Positions 1-7,547 of a DNA stretch of 17,093 nt are shown piece after piece (within the stretch, counting starts at the first letter, position 1; every line of letters begins with the position of its first letter). The notes beneath the pieces are model-generated. The model did no database searches, was not told where the DNA came from, and was given only the letters and a program-made list of their open reading frames with translations. The translations under genes were made by a program, and so were the position numbers. Source of the DNA: an uncultured Bacilli bacterium (GTDB lineage: Bacteria > Bacillota_I > Bacilli_A > RF39 > UBA660); the NCBI GenBank assembly GCA_910589335.1, contig CAJUTW010000033.1, forward strand, positions 1-17,093. The letters are read 5' to 3'.

Positions 1-2
1 TA

Positions 3-533
3 GCAGTAATTGGTTTCTTTGCAATTTTTTTAGGTACATCTTTGCCATTTGTTAATTCTTTAATGAATCAAAAAGATACATCTTTAAAAACAGACAAAAC
101 AATCGAAAAAAAACAAATACTTAATACAGAATCTAATTTAAATTGTACATACACATCACTAAATAACCCTGATGGAACAGATACGGTTTTAAATATTAAA
201 TTAACATTTAATAATAATAAGTTAATTAGAACAGAAAAGATTTTTTCAATTAATGCAACTATTGGAAATCCTTTAGGAATAACATCTGTTCAAACTTATG
301 TTAATGCTTATCAGTCATTTTTACAACAATCGATAGCAGGATATCAAATGACTTCAACACCTGTTGAAAATGGTCTAATTATAACTTCAAATGTAGATTT
401 AAAAACATTTAATCCAGAAACATTTCCTGAATTACATAAGAGTAATGTAGCTACCAACGTAGATTATATTTTAAATACTGAAAAAAAATTAGTTAATAAT
501 GATTTAGCAACTAAAGGATTTACTTGTCAATAA
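3..533 (+). CDS. Membrane-anchored secreted protein, 5'-truncated (possible YehR/DUF1307-like)
   Basis: The reading frame is open from the first bases of the window, so the true start lies outside it. The internal TTG at 42 is only a leucine codon. The visible N-terminus (AVIGFFAIFLGTSLPF) is a hydrophobic membrane or signal segment. A polar Lys/Thr-rich linker follows, and then a domain of about 130 residues that should lie outside the membrane. One cysteine is near the start of that domain (NCTY) and one is at the very end (GFTCQ), so a disulfide is possible. The order of beta-rich stretches, with a 'KLTFNNNKL' strand early and a GF-containing end, recalls YehR/DUF1307 lipoproteins, but this is a weak resemblance. 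The gene ends at a bidirectional terminator facing rpmB. Confidence 0.7.
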   Translation, partial: AVIGFFAIFLGTSLPFVNSLMNQKDTSLKTDKTIEKKQILNTESNLNCTYTSLNNPDGTDTVLNIKLTFNNNKLIRTEKIFSINATIGNPLGITSVQTYVNAYQSFLQQSIAGYQMTSTPVENGLIITSNVDLKTFNPETFPELHKSNVATNVDYILNTEKKLVNNDLATKGFTCQ

Positions 534-535
534 AT

Positions 536-569
536 AAAAAAATTCTTTCTAAAATGAAAGAATTTTTTT
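536..569. terminator. Bidirectional intrinsic terminator between convergent genes
   Basis: The inverted repeat AAATTCTTTC / GAAAGAATTT has a 6-base loop. It is flanked by A's on the left and T's on the right, so it gives a U-tract on either strand. It lies between the stop of the upstream plus-strand gene and the stop of the minus-strand rpmB gene and can serve both. Confidence 0.85.
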
Positions 570-585
570 ATCTAACTCAATAAAA

Positions 586-765
586 CTATGCAGCTTGATC
601 ATTCTTCTTCAAAGTTCTTATTTCTTTAACTGAAAGTCTAGCCTTTGATCCATCTTCAAGTCTATAGATTTGCTTGTTAAGGTTTTGTCTTTTTTTAGTT
701 GAATTTAATGCATGAGATCTTTTGTTTTTTACATTTCCTTTTCTTGTTGAAATATTAACTGCCAT
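586..765 (-). CDS. rpmB: 50S ribosomal protein bL28
   Basis: This 59-codon minus-strand gene runs from ATG at 765 to TAG at 586. The product is a small, very basic protein of the large ribosomal subunit. The bL28 signature is visible near residues 10-35: GN, then KRSHALNSTKKR and NLNKQIYRL, followed by a short beta strand and the KARLSVKEIRTLKK end. The family usually has 60-78 residues, so this is a short form. It has no cysteines, hence the zinc-free type. A near-perfect Shine-Dalgarno (AAAGGAGGG, 771-779) precedes the start, and a sigma-A promoter lies at 804-832. The gene stands alone, facing away from dnaE. Confidence 0.9.
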   Translation of the reverse strand: MAVNISTRKGNVKNKRSHALNSTKKRQNLNKQIYRLEDGSKARLSVKEIRTLKKNDQAA

Positions 766-803
766 ATTATCCCTCCTTTGGTATTTCCTTCATCTGCTTT
801 ATA

Positions 804-832
804 ACTTTAACACAATTTGCTATGAAAGTCAA
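804..832 (-). promoter_or_regulatory. Sigma-A promoter of rpmB
   Basis: On the minus strand, TTGACT (832-827) and TAAAGT (809-804) are separated by exactly 17 bases, with an upstream TG forming an extended -10. The expected RNA start is about 30 bases before the rpmB ATG. Confidence 0.7.
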
Positions 833-906
833 TTAAAATGGTAAAAAATAAGGGAAATTACAAACGAATAACAATAATAAATTATTAATAAATTTAATGA
901 ATTATA

Positions 907-915
907 TGATAAAAT
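907..915 (+). promoter_or_regulatory. Extended -10 promoter of the dnaE operon
   Basis: TGATAAAAT (TG at 907-908, -10 box 910-915) lies just upstream of the strong Shine-Dalgarno AAGGAGG (923-929). No good -35 is seen 17 bases upstream, so this would be an extended -10 promoter. Transcription would start about 14 bases before the dnaE ATG, giving a very short leader. Confidence 0.5.
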
Positions 916-936
916 AAAAATTAAGGAGGCCATGCT

Positions 937-3873
937 ATGTATATTCCATTATATAATAAAAGTAATTACTCACTATTATCTAGTTTATTAACAATTGATG
1001 ACATTATTTCTTTTGCTATAAAAAATAATATGCAGAGTATAGCTATTTCTGATACAAATATGTATGGAACAATGGAATTTATTAAAAAATGTGAAAAAAA
1101 TGAAATAAAACCTATAATAGGATTAGAACTTAATTTAAATGAATTTAATATTGTTTTATATGCAAAAGACTATAATGGTTATAAAAGTTTAATAAAATTA
1201 TCAACAATTCAAAGTGAAAGAATAATAGAATTAACTGATTTGAAAGAATTCAATAAAAGTATTATTGCGATAATTGAGTTTAAATATTTAGATAAATTTA
1301 ATGAAATAACTAAAATTTATGAAGAGTTATATTTAGGATATTCTAATAAAAAAGAAGAGCAAGAAGCAAGAATTATAACAAATAATATTATATTTTTTAG
1401 AGAAAGTTTATATTTAGATAAAAATGATGAAGACACCTTATCATATTTATATTTAATTCGTGATAGTAAAACAATTACAGATGAAATTCTTTATCATACA
1501 AATAATTATGAATTAAAAATTGCAAATATTTTGGCTTTATCAACTAATGATGGATTAATAAATACAAAAAAAGTTGCTAATAATTGTAATGTAGTATTTC
1601 CTAAAGCAAAAAATCTTTTACCTATTTTTGAATGTGATGACCCTAGTTCCTACTTATTCGAATTATGTAAAGTTGGTTTAAATAAACGTTTAGAAGGTAA
1701 AATACCTAACAAATATAAAGAAAGATTAACTTATGAACTAAAAGTTATAAATGAAATGGGATTTCCTAATTATTTTCTTATAGTTTATGATTTTGTAAAA
1801 TTTGCTAAAAAAAATAAGATTTTAGTAGGACCAGGTAGAGGAAGTGCAGCAGGTTCTTTAGTTGCTTATTCATTAGGTATCACTGATATAGATCCATTAA
1901 AATATAATTTATTATTTGAACGCTTCTTAAACCCAGAAAGAAAAACAATGCCTGATATTGATATTGATTTTCCTGATAATAAAAGAGATTTAGTAATACA
2001 ATATGTTCAAAAGAAATATGGAGAAAAACGAGTAAGTGGTATCATTACATTTGGAACTATGGCAGCTAAACAAGTAATTAGAGATGTTTCACGTGTTCTA
2101 AATATCCCTTTATATAAAGTTGATAGTCTTTGTAAACTAATCAAAAATGAAGATTTAAGTTATATTTATAAAAATAATCAAACATTTAAAGCAAGAATAG
2201 ATGGCGACTCAATTTTATCTAATATGTTTAATATTGCTTTAAAAATAGAAGGATTTCCTCGCCATACATCATCACATGCAGCAGGAATAATTATGAGTCA
2301 AATTGATTTAGATGAAGTAATTCCACTTACTAAAACAGATGAAATGTATTTAACAAGCTTTTCAATGGAATATCTTGAAGAATTAGGTTTACTTAAAATG
2401 GATTTCTTAGTATTAAAAAATTTAACATTAATCGATAATATAATAAATGATATTAATTGTGATAAATTAGATTTTAATAAAATACCATTAGATGATAAAG
2501 AAACTTTAGAACTATTTGAAACAGCAAATACGTGTGGTATCTTTCAATTTGAATCTGTAGGAATGCGTAATTTTTTAAGAAAACTAAAACCTAATACTTT
2601 TGAAGATATTTTTGCAGCTATTGCCTTATTTAGACCAGGAGCAGCAGTCAATATAGATACATACATAAAAAGAAAAAATAAGGAAGAAGAAGTAAAATAT
2701 TTAGATCAATCATTAGAAGAAATCACAAAAAATACATATGGTCTTTTAATATATCAAGAACAAATTATGCAAGTTGCTAATACTTATGCAAATTATTCAT
2801 TAGGAGAAGCTGATATCCTAAGACGAGCTATGAGTAAGAAAAAATTAGATTTATTAAAATCAGAAGAAGATAAATTTATAACTAAAAGCATTGCAAATAA
2901 TCATAGTAGGGAACAAGCAAAAAAAATATTTGATTTAATTTTAAACTTTGCAAGTTTTGGTTTTAATAAATCTCACTCTGTTGTTTATTCAATTATTGCT
3001 TATAAAATGGCTTTCTTAAAATGTCATTATAAAAATATCTTTTTTGCAAATTTATTAACTAATGTAATAGGTAGTGAGTCTAAAACAAATGAATATATTA
3101 TTGAAGCAAAAGCAAATAAAATTGAAATAGAAAAACCATCAATCAGTAAAAGTGATATAAAATATATCGTAAAAGACAATAAAATAATTTATCCAATTTC
3201 AAATATAAAATCTATAGGTTCAGTAGTTTCAAACCAAATTAACATAGCAAAAAAAGATGGACAATTTCTTGATATTTATGACTGCTTTAGTCGTTTATAT
3301 ATATCAGGAATAGGTAAGAAGACTTTAGAAGTTTTAATTTATGCAGATGTCTTTAGAGAATTTAATTATAATAGAGCAACTTTAATATATAATTTAGATA
3401 GTCTATTTAATTATGCTGAATTAACTAAAGATATAGATCCATCTCTTGTAATGAAACCAGAAATCGAAGTTCAAAAAGAATTTCCTAAATCCTTAATTCT
3501 AGAAAAAGAAAAAGAAGTATACGGATTTTTTCTCTCATCTCATCCTACTACAATGTATAAAAAAGATAATCCTTATAGTATTTCTATAAATAGTATAGAA
3601 AACTATTTTGATAAACAAATTGACACTTTAATTTTAGTCGAAAAAATAAAAACAATTACTACTAAAAAAGGTGATAAAATGGCATTTATTACTGGTAGTG
3701 ATGAAACAGGTAGTTGTGAATTTACTATTTTTCCACGTCTTTTTAATACCTATCAAAATCTAAAAAAAGGTGATTTAATAAAAATTCGAGGAAGAGTAGA
3801 AAAAAGATTAAATGAACTACAAATAATAGCAGACAAAATAAAATATTTAGAAGGAGAAATAAATGAAGAATAG
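937..3873 (+). CDS. dnaE: DNA polymerase III alpha subunit DnaE
   Basis: This is the catalytic subunit of a C-family replicative DNA polymerase, which extends primers at the fork. The N-terminal PHP fold is present (YSLLSSL; NMYGTMEFI; KPIIGLE) but its metal site is gone. The usual HxHxxYSLL reads PLYNKSNYSLL and the usual TDH reads SDT. The polymerase core is intact: GPGRGSAAGS at 298-307, catalytic aspartates D340 and D342 in PDIDIDF (339-345), and a third in LLKMDFL (D489). A helix-hairpin-helix-like GIGKKTLE follows, and an OB fold lies at about 893-970. At 978 aa it is shorter than B. subtilis DnaE (about 1115 aa). The start is set by AAGGAGG eight bases upstream. It leads an operon and overlaps lspA by 11 bases. 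Confidence 0.96.
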   Translation: MYIPLYNKSNYSLLSSLLTIDDIISFAIKNNMQSIAISDTNMYGTMEFIKKCEKNEIKPIIGLELNLNEFNIVLYAKDYNGYKSLIKLSTIQSERIIELTDLKEFNKSIIAIIEFKYLDKFNEITKIYEELYLGYSNKKEEQEARIITNNIIFFRESLYLDKNDEDTLSYLYLIRDSKTITDEILYHTNNYELKIANILALSTNDGLINTKKVANNCNVVFPKAKNLLPIFECDDPSSYLFELCKVGLNKRLEGKIPNKYKERLTYELKVINEMGFPNYFLIVYDFVKFAKKNKILVGPGRGSAAGSLVAYSLGITDIDPLKYNLLFERFLNPERKTMPDIDIDFPDNKRDLVIQYVQKKYGEKRVSGIITFGTMAAKQVIRDVSRVLNIPLYKVDSLCKLIKNEDLSYIYKNNQTFKARIDGDSILSNMFNIALKIEGFPRHTSSHAAGIIMSQIDLDEVIPLTKTDEMYLTSFSMEYLEELGLLKMDFLVLKNLTLIDNIINDINCDKLDFNKIPLDDKETLELFETANTCGIFQFESVGMRNFLRKLKPNTFEDIFAAIALFRPGAAVNIDTYIKRKNKEEEVKYLDQSLEEITKNTYGLLIYQEQIMQVANTYANYSLGEADILRRAMSKKKLDLLKSEEDKFITKSIANNHSREQAKKIFDLILNFASFGFNKSHSVVYSIIAYKMAFLKCHYKNIFFANLLTNVIGSESKTNEYIIEAKANKIEIEKPSISKSDIKYIVKDNKIIYPISNIKSIGSVVSNQINIAKKDGQFLDIYDCFSRLYISGIGKKTLEVLIYADVFREFNYNRATLIYNLDSLFNYAELTKDIDPSLVMKPEIEVQKEFPKSLILEKEKEVYGFFLSSHPTTMYKKDNPYSISINSIENYFDKQIDTLILVEKIKTITTKKGDKMAFITGSDETGSCEFTIFPRLFNTYQNLKKGDLIKIRGRVEKRLNELQIIADKIKYLEGEINEE

Positions 3874-4327
3874 ACAAGAAATATATATAATTACAGGTAT
3901 TATTCTGTTTTTTGATCAATTAATAAAATTAATAATAAACAATACAATGAATCTTTATCAAGAAATAGTAATAATACCAAAAGTTTTTTCTATATATTTT
4001 ACAAAAAATACTGGAGCTGCATTTTCAATATTAGAAAATAATACCACACTTTTAATAATTATTACTGTAATTATTATTTATATAATAGATAAATTTATAA
4101 AAAAAGAAGCAAGTTTTAATAAACTTTCAACAATTTCATTAGGTTTAGTAATGGGAGGAATATTTGGTAATTTAATAGATAGAATTATTCATCAAGGAGT
4201 AATAGATTACTTATCATTTTCTTTAATCAATTTTAAATTTCCTGTATTTAACTTAGCTGATATTTGTATTACTATAGGTGTATTTTTCTTATTTATTTCA
4301 TTATTAAGAGAAAAAAGAGGTGAATAA
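3863..4327 (+). CDS. lspA: Lipoprotein signal peptidase (signal peptidase II)
   Basis: This membrane aspartyl protease removes signal peptides from prolipoproteins after lipid attachment. The 154-residue length is normal. Four membrane segments lie at about 8-27, 62-78, 92-108 and 130-148. Family motifs are clear: FFDQLIK (16-22), FTKNTGAAFS (46-55), GNLIDR (102-107), GVIDY with catalytic D115, and FNLAD with catalytic D133. Shine-Dalgarno AAGGAG (3851-3856) lies inside the dnaE tail. Translation is probably coupled to dnaE through the overlap. The next gene starts at the base after the stop codon. Confidence 0.96.
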   Translation: MKNRQEIYIITGIILFFDQLIKLIINNTMNLYQEIVIIPKVFSIYFTKNTGAAFSILENNTTLLIIITVIIIYIIDKFIKKEASFNKLSTISLGLVMGGIFGNLIDRIIHQGVIDYLSFSLINFKFPVFNLADICITIGVFFLFISLLREKRGE

Positions 4328-5450
4328 ATGAAAGAAATTTTTTATGAGTTAATTAAAGAAGCAAGTAATGGAAAAGTAATAATTGATAATGAAGAGTGGC
4401 CTATAGCTTTTAACACAATAGTAAACGATGGCGATAAAGAAATAAGATTTGTAGGTAATAAAGATTTTGACACTTTAATGATAAACAACTATGATGAATT
4501 TTTATTACATTTAACAAAATATTTAGAGCTTGAAATGAAAAATAAGAGAAAAATGCCAAAATTTTATTATGAAGAACAAAAAAATCAATTAAAGTGGCTA
4601 ATGTCTTACATTTTTGTAAATGCAACTACAGAAGATTTTTTAAACCCAATTTTATATATACAAAGAATTATTAATTTTTTACAAGACAATACTTTTGAAG
4701 CTTTTAATGATTCAATAGAAATTCCATTAAATGAGACTTTTTATAATGGTAAACTTCAAATAAAAAATAACATTAGTCCTGTAGCTATGGAAACCCCATT
4801 CAATATTAGTTTTAATCTAATAAAAATAGACTGTATTCATAATTTTCCAACTATTTATTATGGTATTAATGAAGAAAATAATGAAAAAGTTTGTTATATT
4901 TATAGTATTATCCAAAAAAAGAAAGAAGATAACAAATCAGAAGAGTTCTCTAAAAAGATAAATAGGCTTTTATATAAAGTAAATAAAAATATTAGAGAAA
5001 CTGAAAGTCAAGATTATTTAGATTATATTAATAAAAAAAAGTACATATTATCCAGAAGAAAATATTTCTGACATTTCCCCATCATTTATTTTTTCTTTAA
5101 ATATATTTTTATCATTACTTCAAAACAAAAATATTCAAAAAATAAAAGTTGTAACATATTTACCATTACGTTATAATTCCAGATTCATTTCAGCAAATCA
5201 ATTCTCGTTAAGAAAAAAAGAATTGCTTAATAGAAATGATATCATTCAGTCCAATGCCACAAATAAATTGATAAGAACATTTCGAAGAATGATATATCAT
5301 AACAAAGCATTAAATATTGTTTCATTTCCTTATGAGATAGATGAATATTTACATTTAAATTTATCAGAAAAAAAAGCAGAATTAAATAATATGCTTTTAG
5401 AAGAAATGAATATACTTATAGAAAAGGAGAGTAATCATGCAAAAAAATAG
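4328..5450 (+). pseudogene. Unknown protein interrupted by a +1 frameshift at an A8 run
   Basis: I do not recognise the family. The first frame (4328-5071) reads about 235 residues and then, just past the A8 run at 5033-5040, hits a stop with an unnatural tail. Reading on from the A-run in the +1 frame gives another 136 codons with no stop (STYYPEENISDISPS... to 5450). The two pieces add up to a protein of about 373 aa. Codon use and AT content are the same on both sides. The second part has no Shine-Dalgarno of its own, so it is the gene's C-terminal half. One A fewer in the run restores the frame. AGAGGTG precedes the start, and the 3' end overlaps the next gene by 14 bases, as expected for an intact operon member. 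It could be a recent mutation, a sequencing indel, or a site rescued by transcriptional slippage. No membrane segment is evident, so it is probably cytoplasmic. Confidence 0.75.
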
Positions 5451-6507
5451 TTTTAAAAAATTTTATGAAAAAACTTCTAAAACATTAAATAAATCGATTG
5501 AAAAATTTAATAATTCTTTAATTGATGATAATGAGATATTTTCATATAATATAAATCTTTTTAAAAATTTAAATAGAGATGGAAAATTAATTAGAGGAAC
5601 ATTAGTTAAGTTAGGTTATAATTTATTAAAAGACGATATTGAATATAGTAATGAACTTGCCTTAGCTTATGAAATATTTCAAACATCAATTCTTATACAT
5701 GACGATATAATTGATAAAGATATTAAAAGACGTGGAAAAACTACTGTTCACCAAGCAAATTATGAAAAGTATCAAAGCTTTTCTAAGAACGAAAATGAAT
5801 TAAAACATTTAAGCAATTCTATAGGCATTTGTATAGGGGATTATGGATTATATCTTGCAAGTAAAACTATAACAGATAATTATAATGACAATCCTTATTT
5901 TGGGAAATTAATAACTGCCTTTAATGATACAGTTTTAAAAACAATTAAAGGAGAAGTTTTAGATGTAGTTCTTCCTTTTGAAAGTAAAAATATGAAAATA
6001 GATACTAACTCATTAGAAAAAACAATAATGAATATATACTGCTTAAAAACAGCTTATTATACAATAATTGGACCTTTAACAGTAGGATTGATTTTAGCAG
6101 GAGCAGATGAATCTATTATACAAGATATTAAAAAGTTTGGTGAAAAGATAGGAATTGCTTTTCAAATTCAAGATGATTTATTAGGGATTTTTTCCGATGA
6201 TACTGGGAAAGTTACAGGATCAGATATCAAAGAGTTTAAACAAACAATTTTATTTTCTTATATTGTAAAAAGTTCTTATAAAGATGAATTTTTAAAAATT
6301 TATGGTCAAGATAATTTATCAGAAGAAGTAATAATACAAATAAAAGATATTATCGAAAAAAGTAATGCTAGAAATTACGCAGAAAATTTAATGAATGATA
6401 TGTATAACGAAGGATTAAATCTTATAAAAGAACTTAAATGGATAAATAATGATAAAAAGAATTTATTAATCGAATTTGTAGAATTTTTAAAAAATAGAAA
6501 TAAATAA
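5437..6507 (+). CDS. Polyprenyl diphosphate synthase (trans-isoprenyl transferase)
   Basis: It condenses isopentenyl diphosphate onto an allylic diphosphate to build a C15-C20 or longer isoprenoid chain for membrane carriers or quinones. All family motifs are visible: GK-x2-R (49-53), the first aspartate-rich motif DDIID (89-93) followed by KRRG, K204-T205, FQIQDD (242-247) forming the second aspartate motif (DDLLG), and GSDIKEFKQT (261-270). The plain DDxxD, without a two-residue insert, and the DDLLG form resemble archaeal/actinobacterial GGPP-type synthases more than bacterial FPP synthase. Chain length cannot be read with certainty. The length (356 aa) is slightly above usual. Shine-Dalgarno AAAGGAGA at 5423-5430. 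It overlaps the end of the frameshifted gene, so it lies in the dnaE-lspA operon. Confidence 0.9.
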   Translation: MQKNSFKKFYEKTSKTLNKSIEKFNNSLIDDNEIFSYNINLFKNLNRDGKLIRGTLVKLGYNLLKDDIEYSNELALAYEIFQTSILIHDDIIDKDIKRRGKTTVHQANYEKYQSFSKNENELKHLSNSIGICIGDYGLYLASKTITDNYNDNPYFGKLITAFNDTVLKTIKGEVLDVVLPFESKNMKIDTNSLEKTIMNIYCLKTAYYTIIGPLTVGLILAGADESIIQDIKKFGEKIGIAFQIQDDLLGIFSDDTGKVTGSDIKEFKQTILFSYIVKSSYKDEFLKIYGQDNLSEEVIIQIKDIIEKSNARNYAENLMNDMYNEGLNLIKELKWINNDKKNLLIEFVEFLKNRNK

Positions 6508-6519
6508 TTTAGAGGTACT

Positions 6520-7476
6520 ATGAATATAGAATATGATAAAACAATCGAAACTAAAAGATTAATACTTCATAAATCAGAAGATTTAATAGATAAAAAATTT
6601 TTATGGACAATTTATCTAAAAGAAACAAATGAAAAAATAGGACAAATAAGCATTTTAGTAAAAGAAGAGAATAATATAAATTGTTTTTTGTATCCTTCAT
6701 TTCAAAAAAAAGGATATGCTTATGAATCATGTGTGGAAGTCTTAAAATATATATTTTTAAAAATTGATATAAAAAAAATTATAACTAAAGTAGCTAAAAA
6801 AAATAAATCAGGTATATCTCTTATTGAAAAGTTAGGTTTTGAAAAAATAGGAAAAGTAAAAGAAATAATTAATTACGAATTAACAAAAAATATCTTTTTA
6901 AAAGATTTATTTCGTAAAGAGAGTTTGTATATAACAGAAGATATTGATAAAGAGCCTTTAATAAAATTTATTACTAATGATTTAATAATTAATTTAACAG
7001 GAGAAAGTGGTAGTAATATAAAATCAGCAACCGAAAAATATTTAAATGATGAAAACTGTATTGTAATTGATTTAGATCAAATAAAAAAACAACAAAATAG
7101 GGATAAAAATAATCAGCATATTTATGATATGCTTGTAACTAAATATAATAAAATACCAAATCTTGATAAAAATTTTGATAAAATATATTTAGATATATTA
7201 AAATTTTATCAAAATGAAACTAAATTATTAATTATAACCAGTGAATCATTTAGATATATGAAGAACCTAAAAAATCTAAAAGGTGAAATTATTATTTTAA
7301 GGACTTGTATCAATAAATGCTTTGATAATTGTCTTAAAAACTATCAGAATAAATATAAAAAAGCTAATTTTGAAGAATTATCTGCTTATTGTCATAAAAC
7401 GAAACAAATATATACAAACTATCATTATTTAAATAATTTTATAAATAAAATTGATAAAGATTTAACAAGTAAATAA
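6520..7476 (+). CDS. GNAT acetyltransferase-like domain fused to a P-loop kinase-like domain
   Basis: Residues 1-120 look like a RimJ-type N-acetyltransferase: ETKRLIL at the start, ETNEKIGQISI, an acetyl-CoA loop (FQKKGYA, 61-67), and NKSGISLIEKLGFEKIG (95-111). About 50 residues normally found between RLIL and the central sheet are missing. Residues 135-318 resemble small P-loop nucleoside-kinase-like proteins. They have the strand-loop IINLTGESGS (156-165), then CIVIDLD (180-186), LLIITSE, and an IILRT...CFDNCLKNY segment. The Walker A motif is altered: GESGSGKS of relatives reads GESGSNIKS here. Both halves may therefore be weak or non-catalytic. It is the last gene of the dnaE operon. 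AGAGGT (6511-6516) precedes the ATG at a short spacing. Substrates cannot be named. Confidence 0.7.
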   Translation: MNIEYDKTIETKRLILHKSEDLIDKKFLWTIYLKETNEKIGQISILVKEENNINCFLYPSFQKKGYAYESCVEVLKYIFLKIDIKKIITKVAKKNKSGISLIEKLGFEKIGKVKEIINYELTKNIFLKDLFRKESLYITEDIDKEPLIKFITNDLIINLTGESGSNIKSATEKYLNDENCIVIDLDQIKKQQNRDKNNQHIYDMLVTKYNKIPNLDKNFDKIYLDILKFYQNETKLLIITSESFRYMKNLKNLKGEIIILRTCINKCFDNCLKNYQNKYKKANFEELSAYCHKTKQIYTNYHYLNNFINKIDKDLTSK

Positions 7477-7489
7477 TAATTTATTATTA

Positions 7490-7518
7490 TTGAACAATTA
7501 ATATTTTTATGCTAGAAT
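7490..7518 (+). promoter_or_regulatory. Sigma-A promoter of the coiled-coil membrane protein gene
   Basis: TTGAAC (7490-7495) and TAGAAT (7513-7518) are separated by 17 bases, with TG three bases before the -10 (extended -10). An AT-only inverted repeat (AATAATAA / TTATTATT) just upstream, after the previous stop, is at best a weak terminator. Confidence 0.75.
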
Positions 7519-7547
7519 AAATTCATTTATATATGAGAGGTAAAGAT

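Noticed and set aside
4410..4625. Minus-strand open frame of 71 codons
   Set aside because: It is a shadow inside the frameshifted operon gene, Leu/His-rich, with no ribosome site.
5033..5041. Programmed -1 frameshift of the dnaX type (A AAA AAG)
   Set aside because: The -1 frame runs into a stop at about 5100; only a +1 (or -2) change rejoins the downstream frame.
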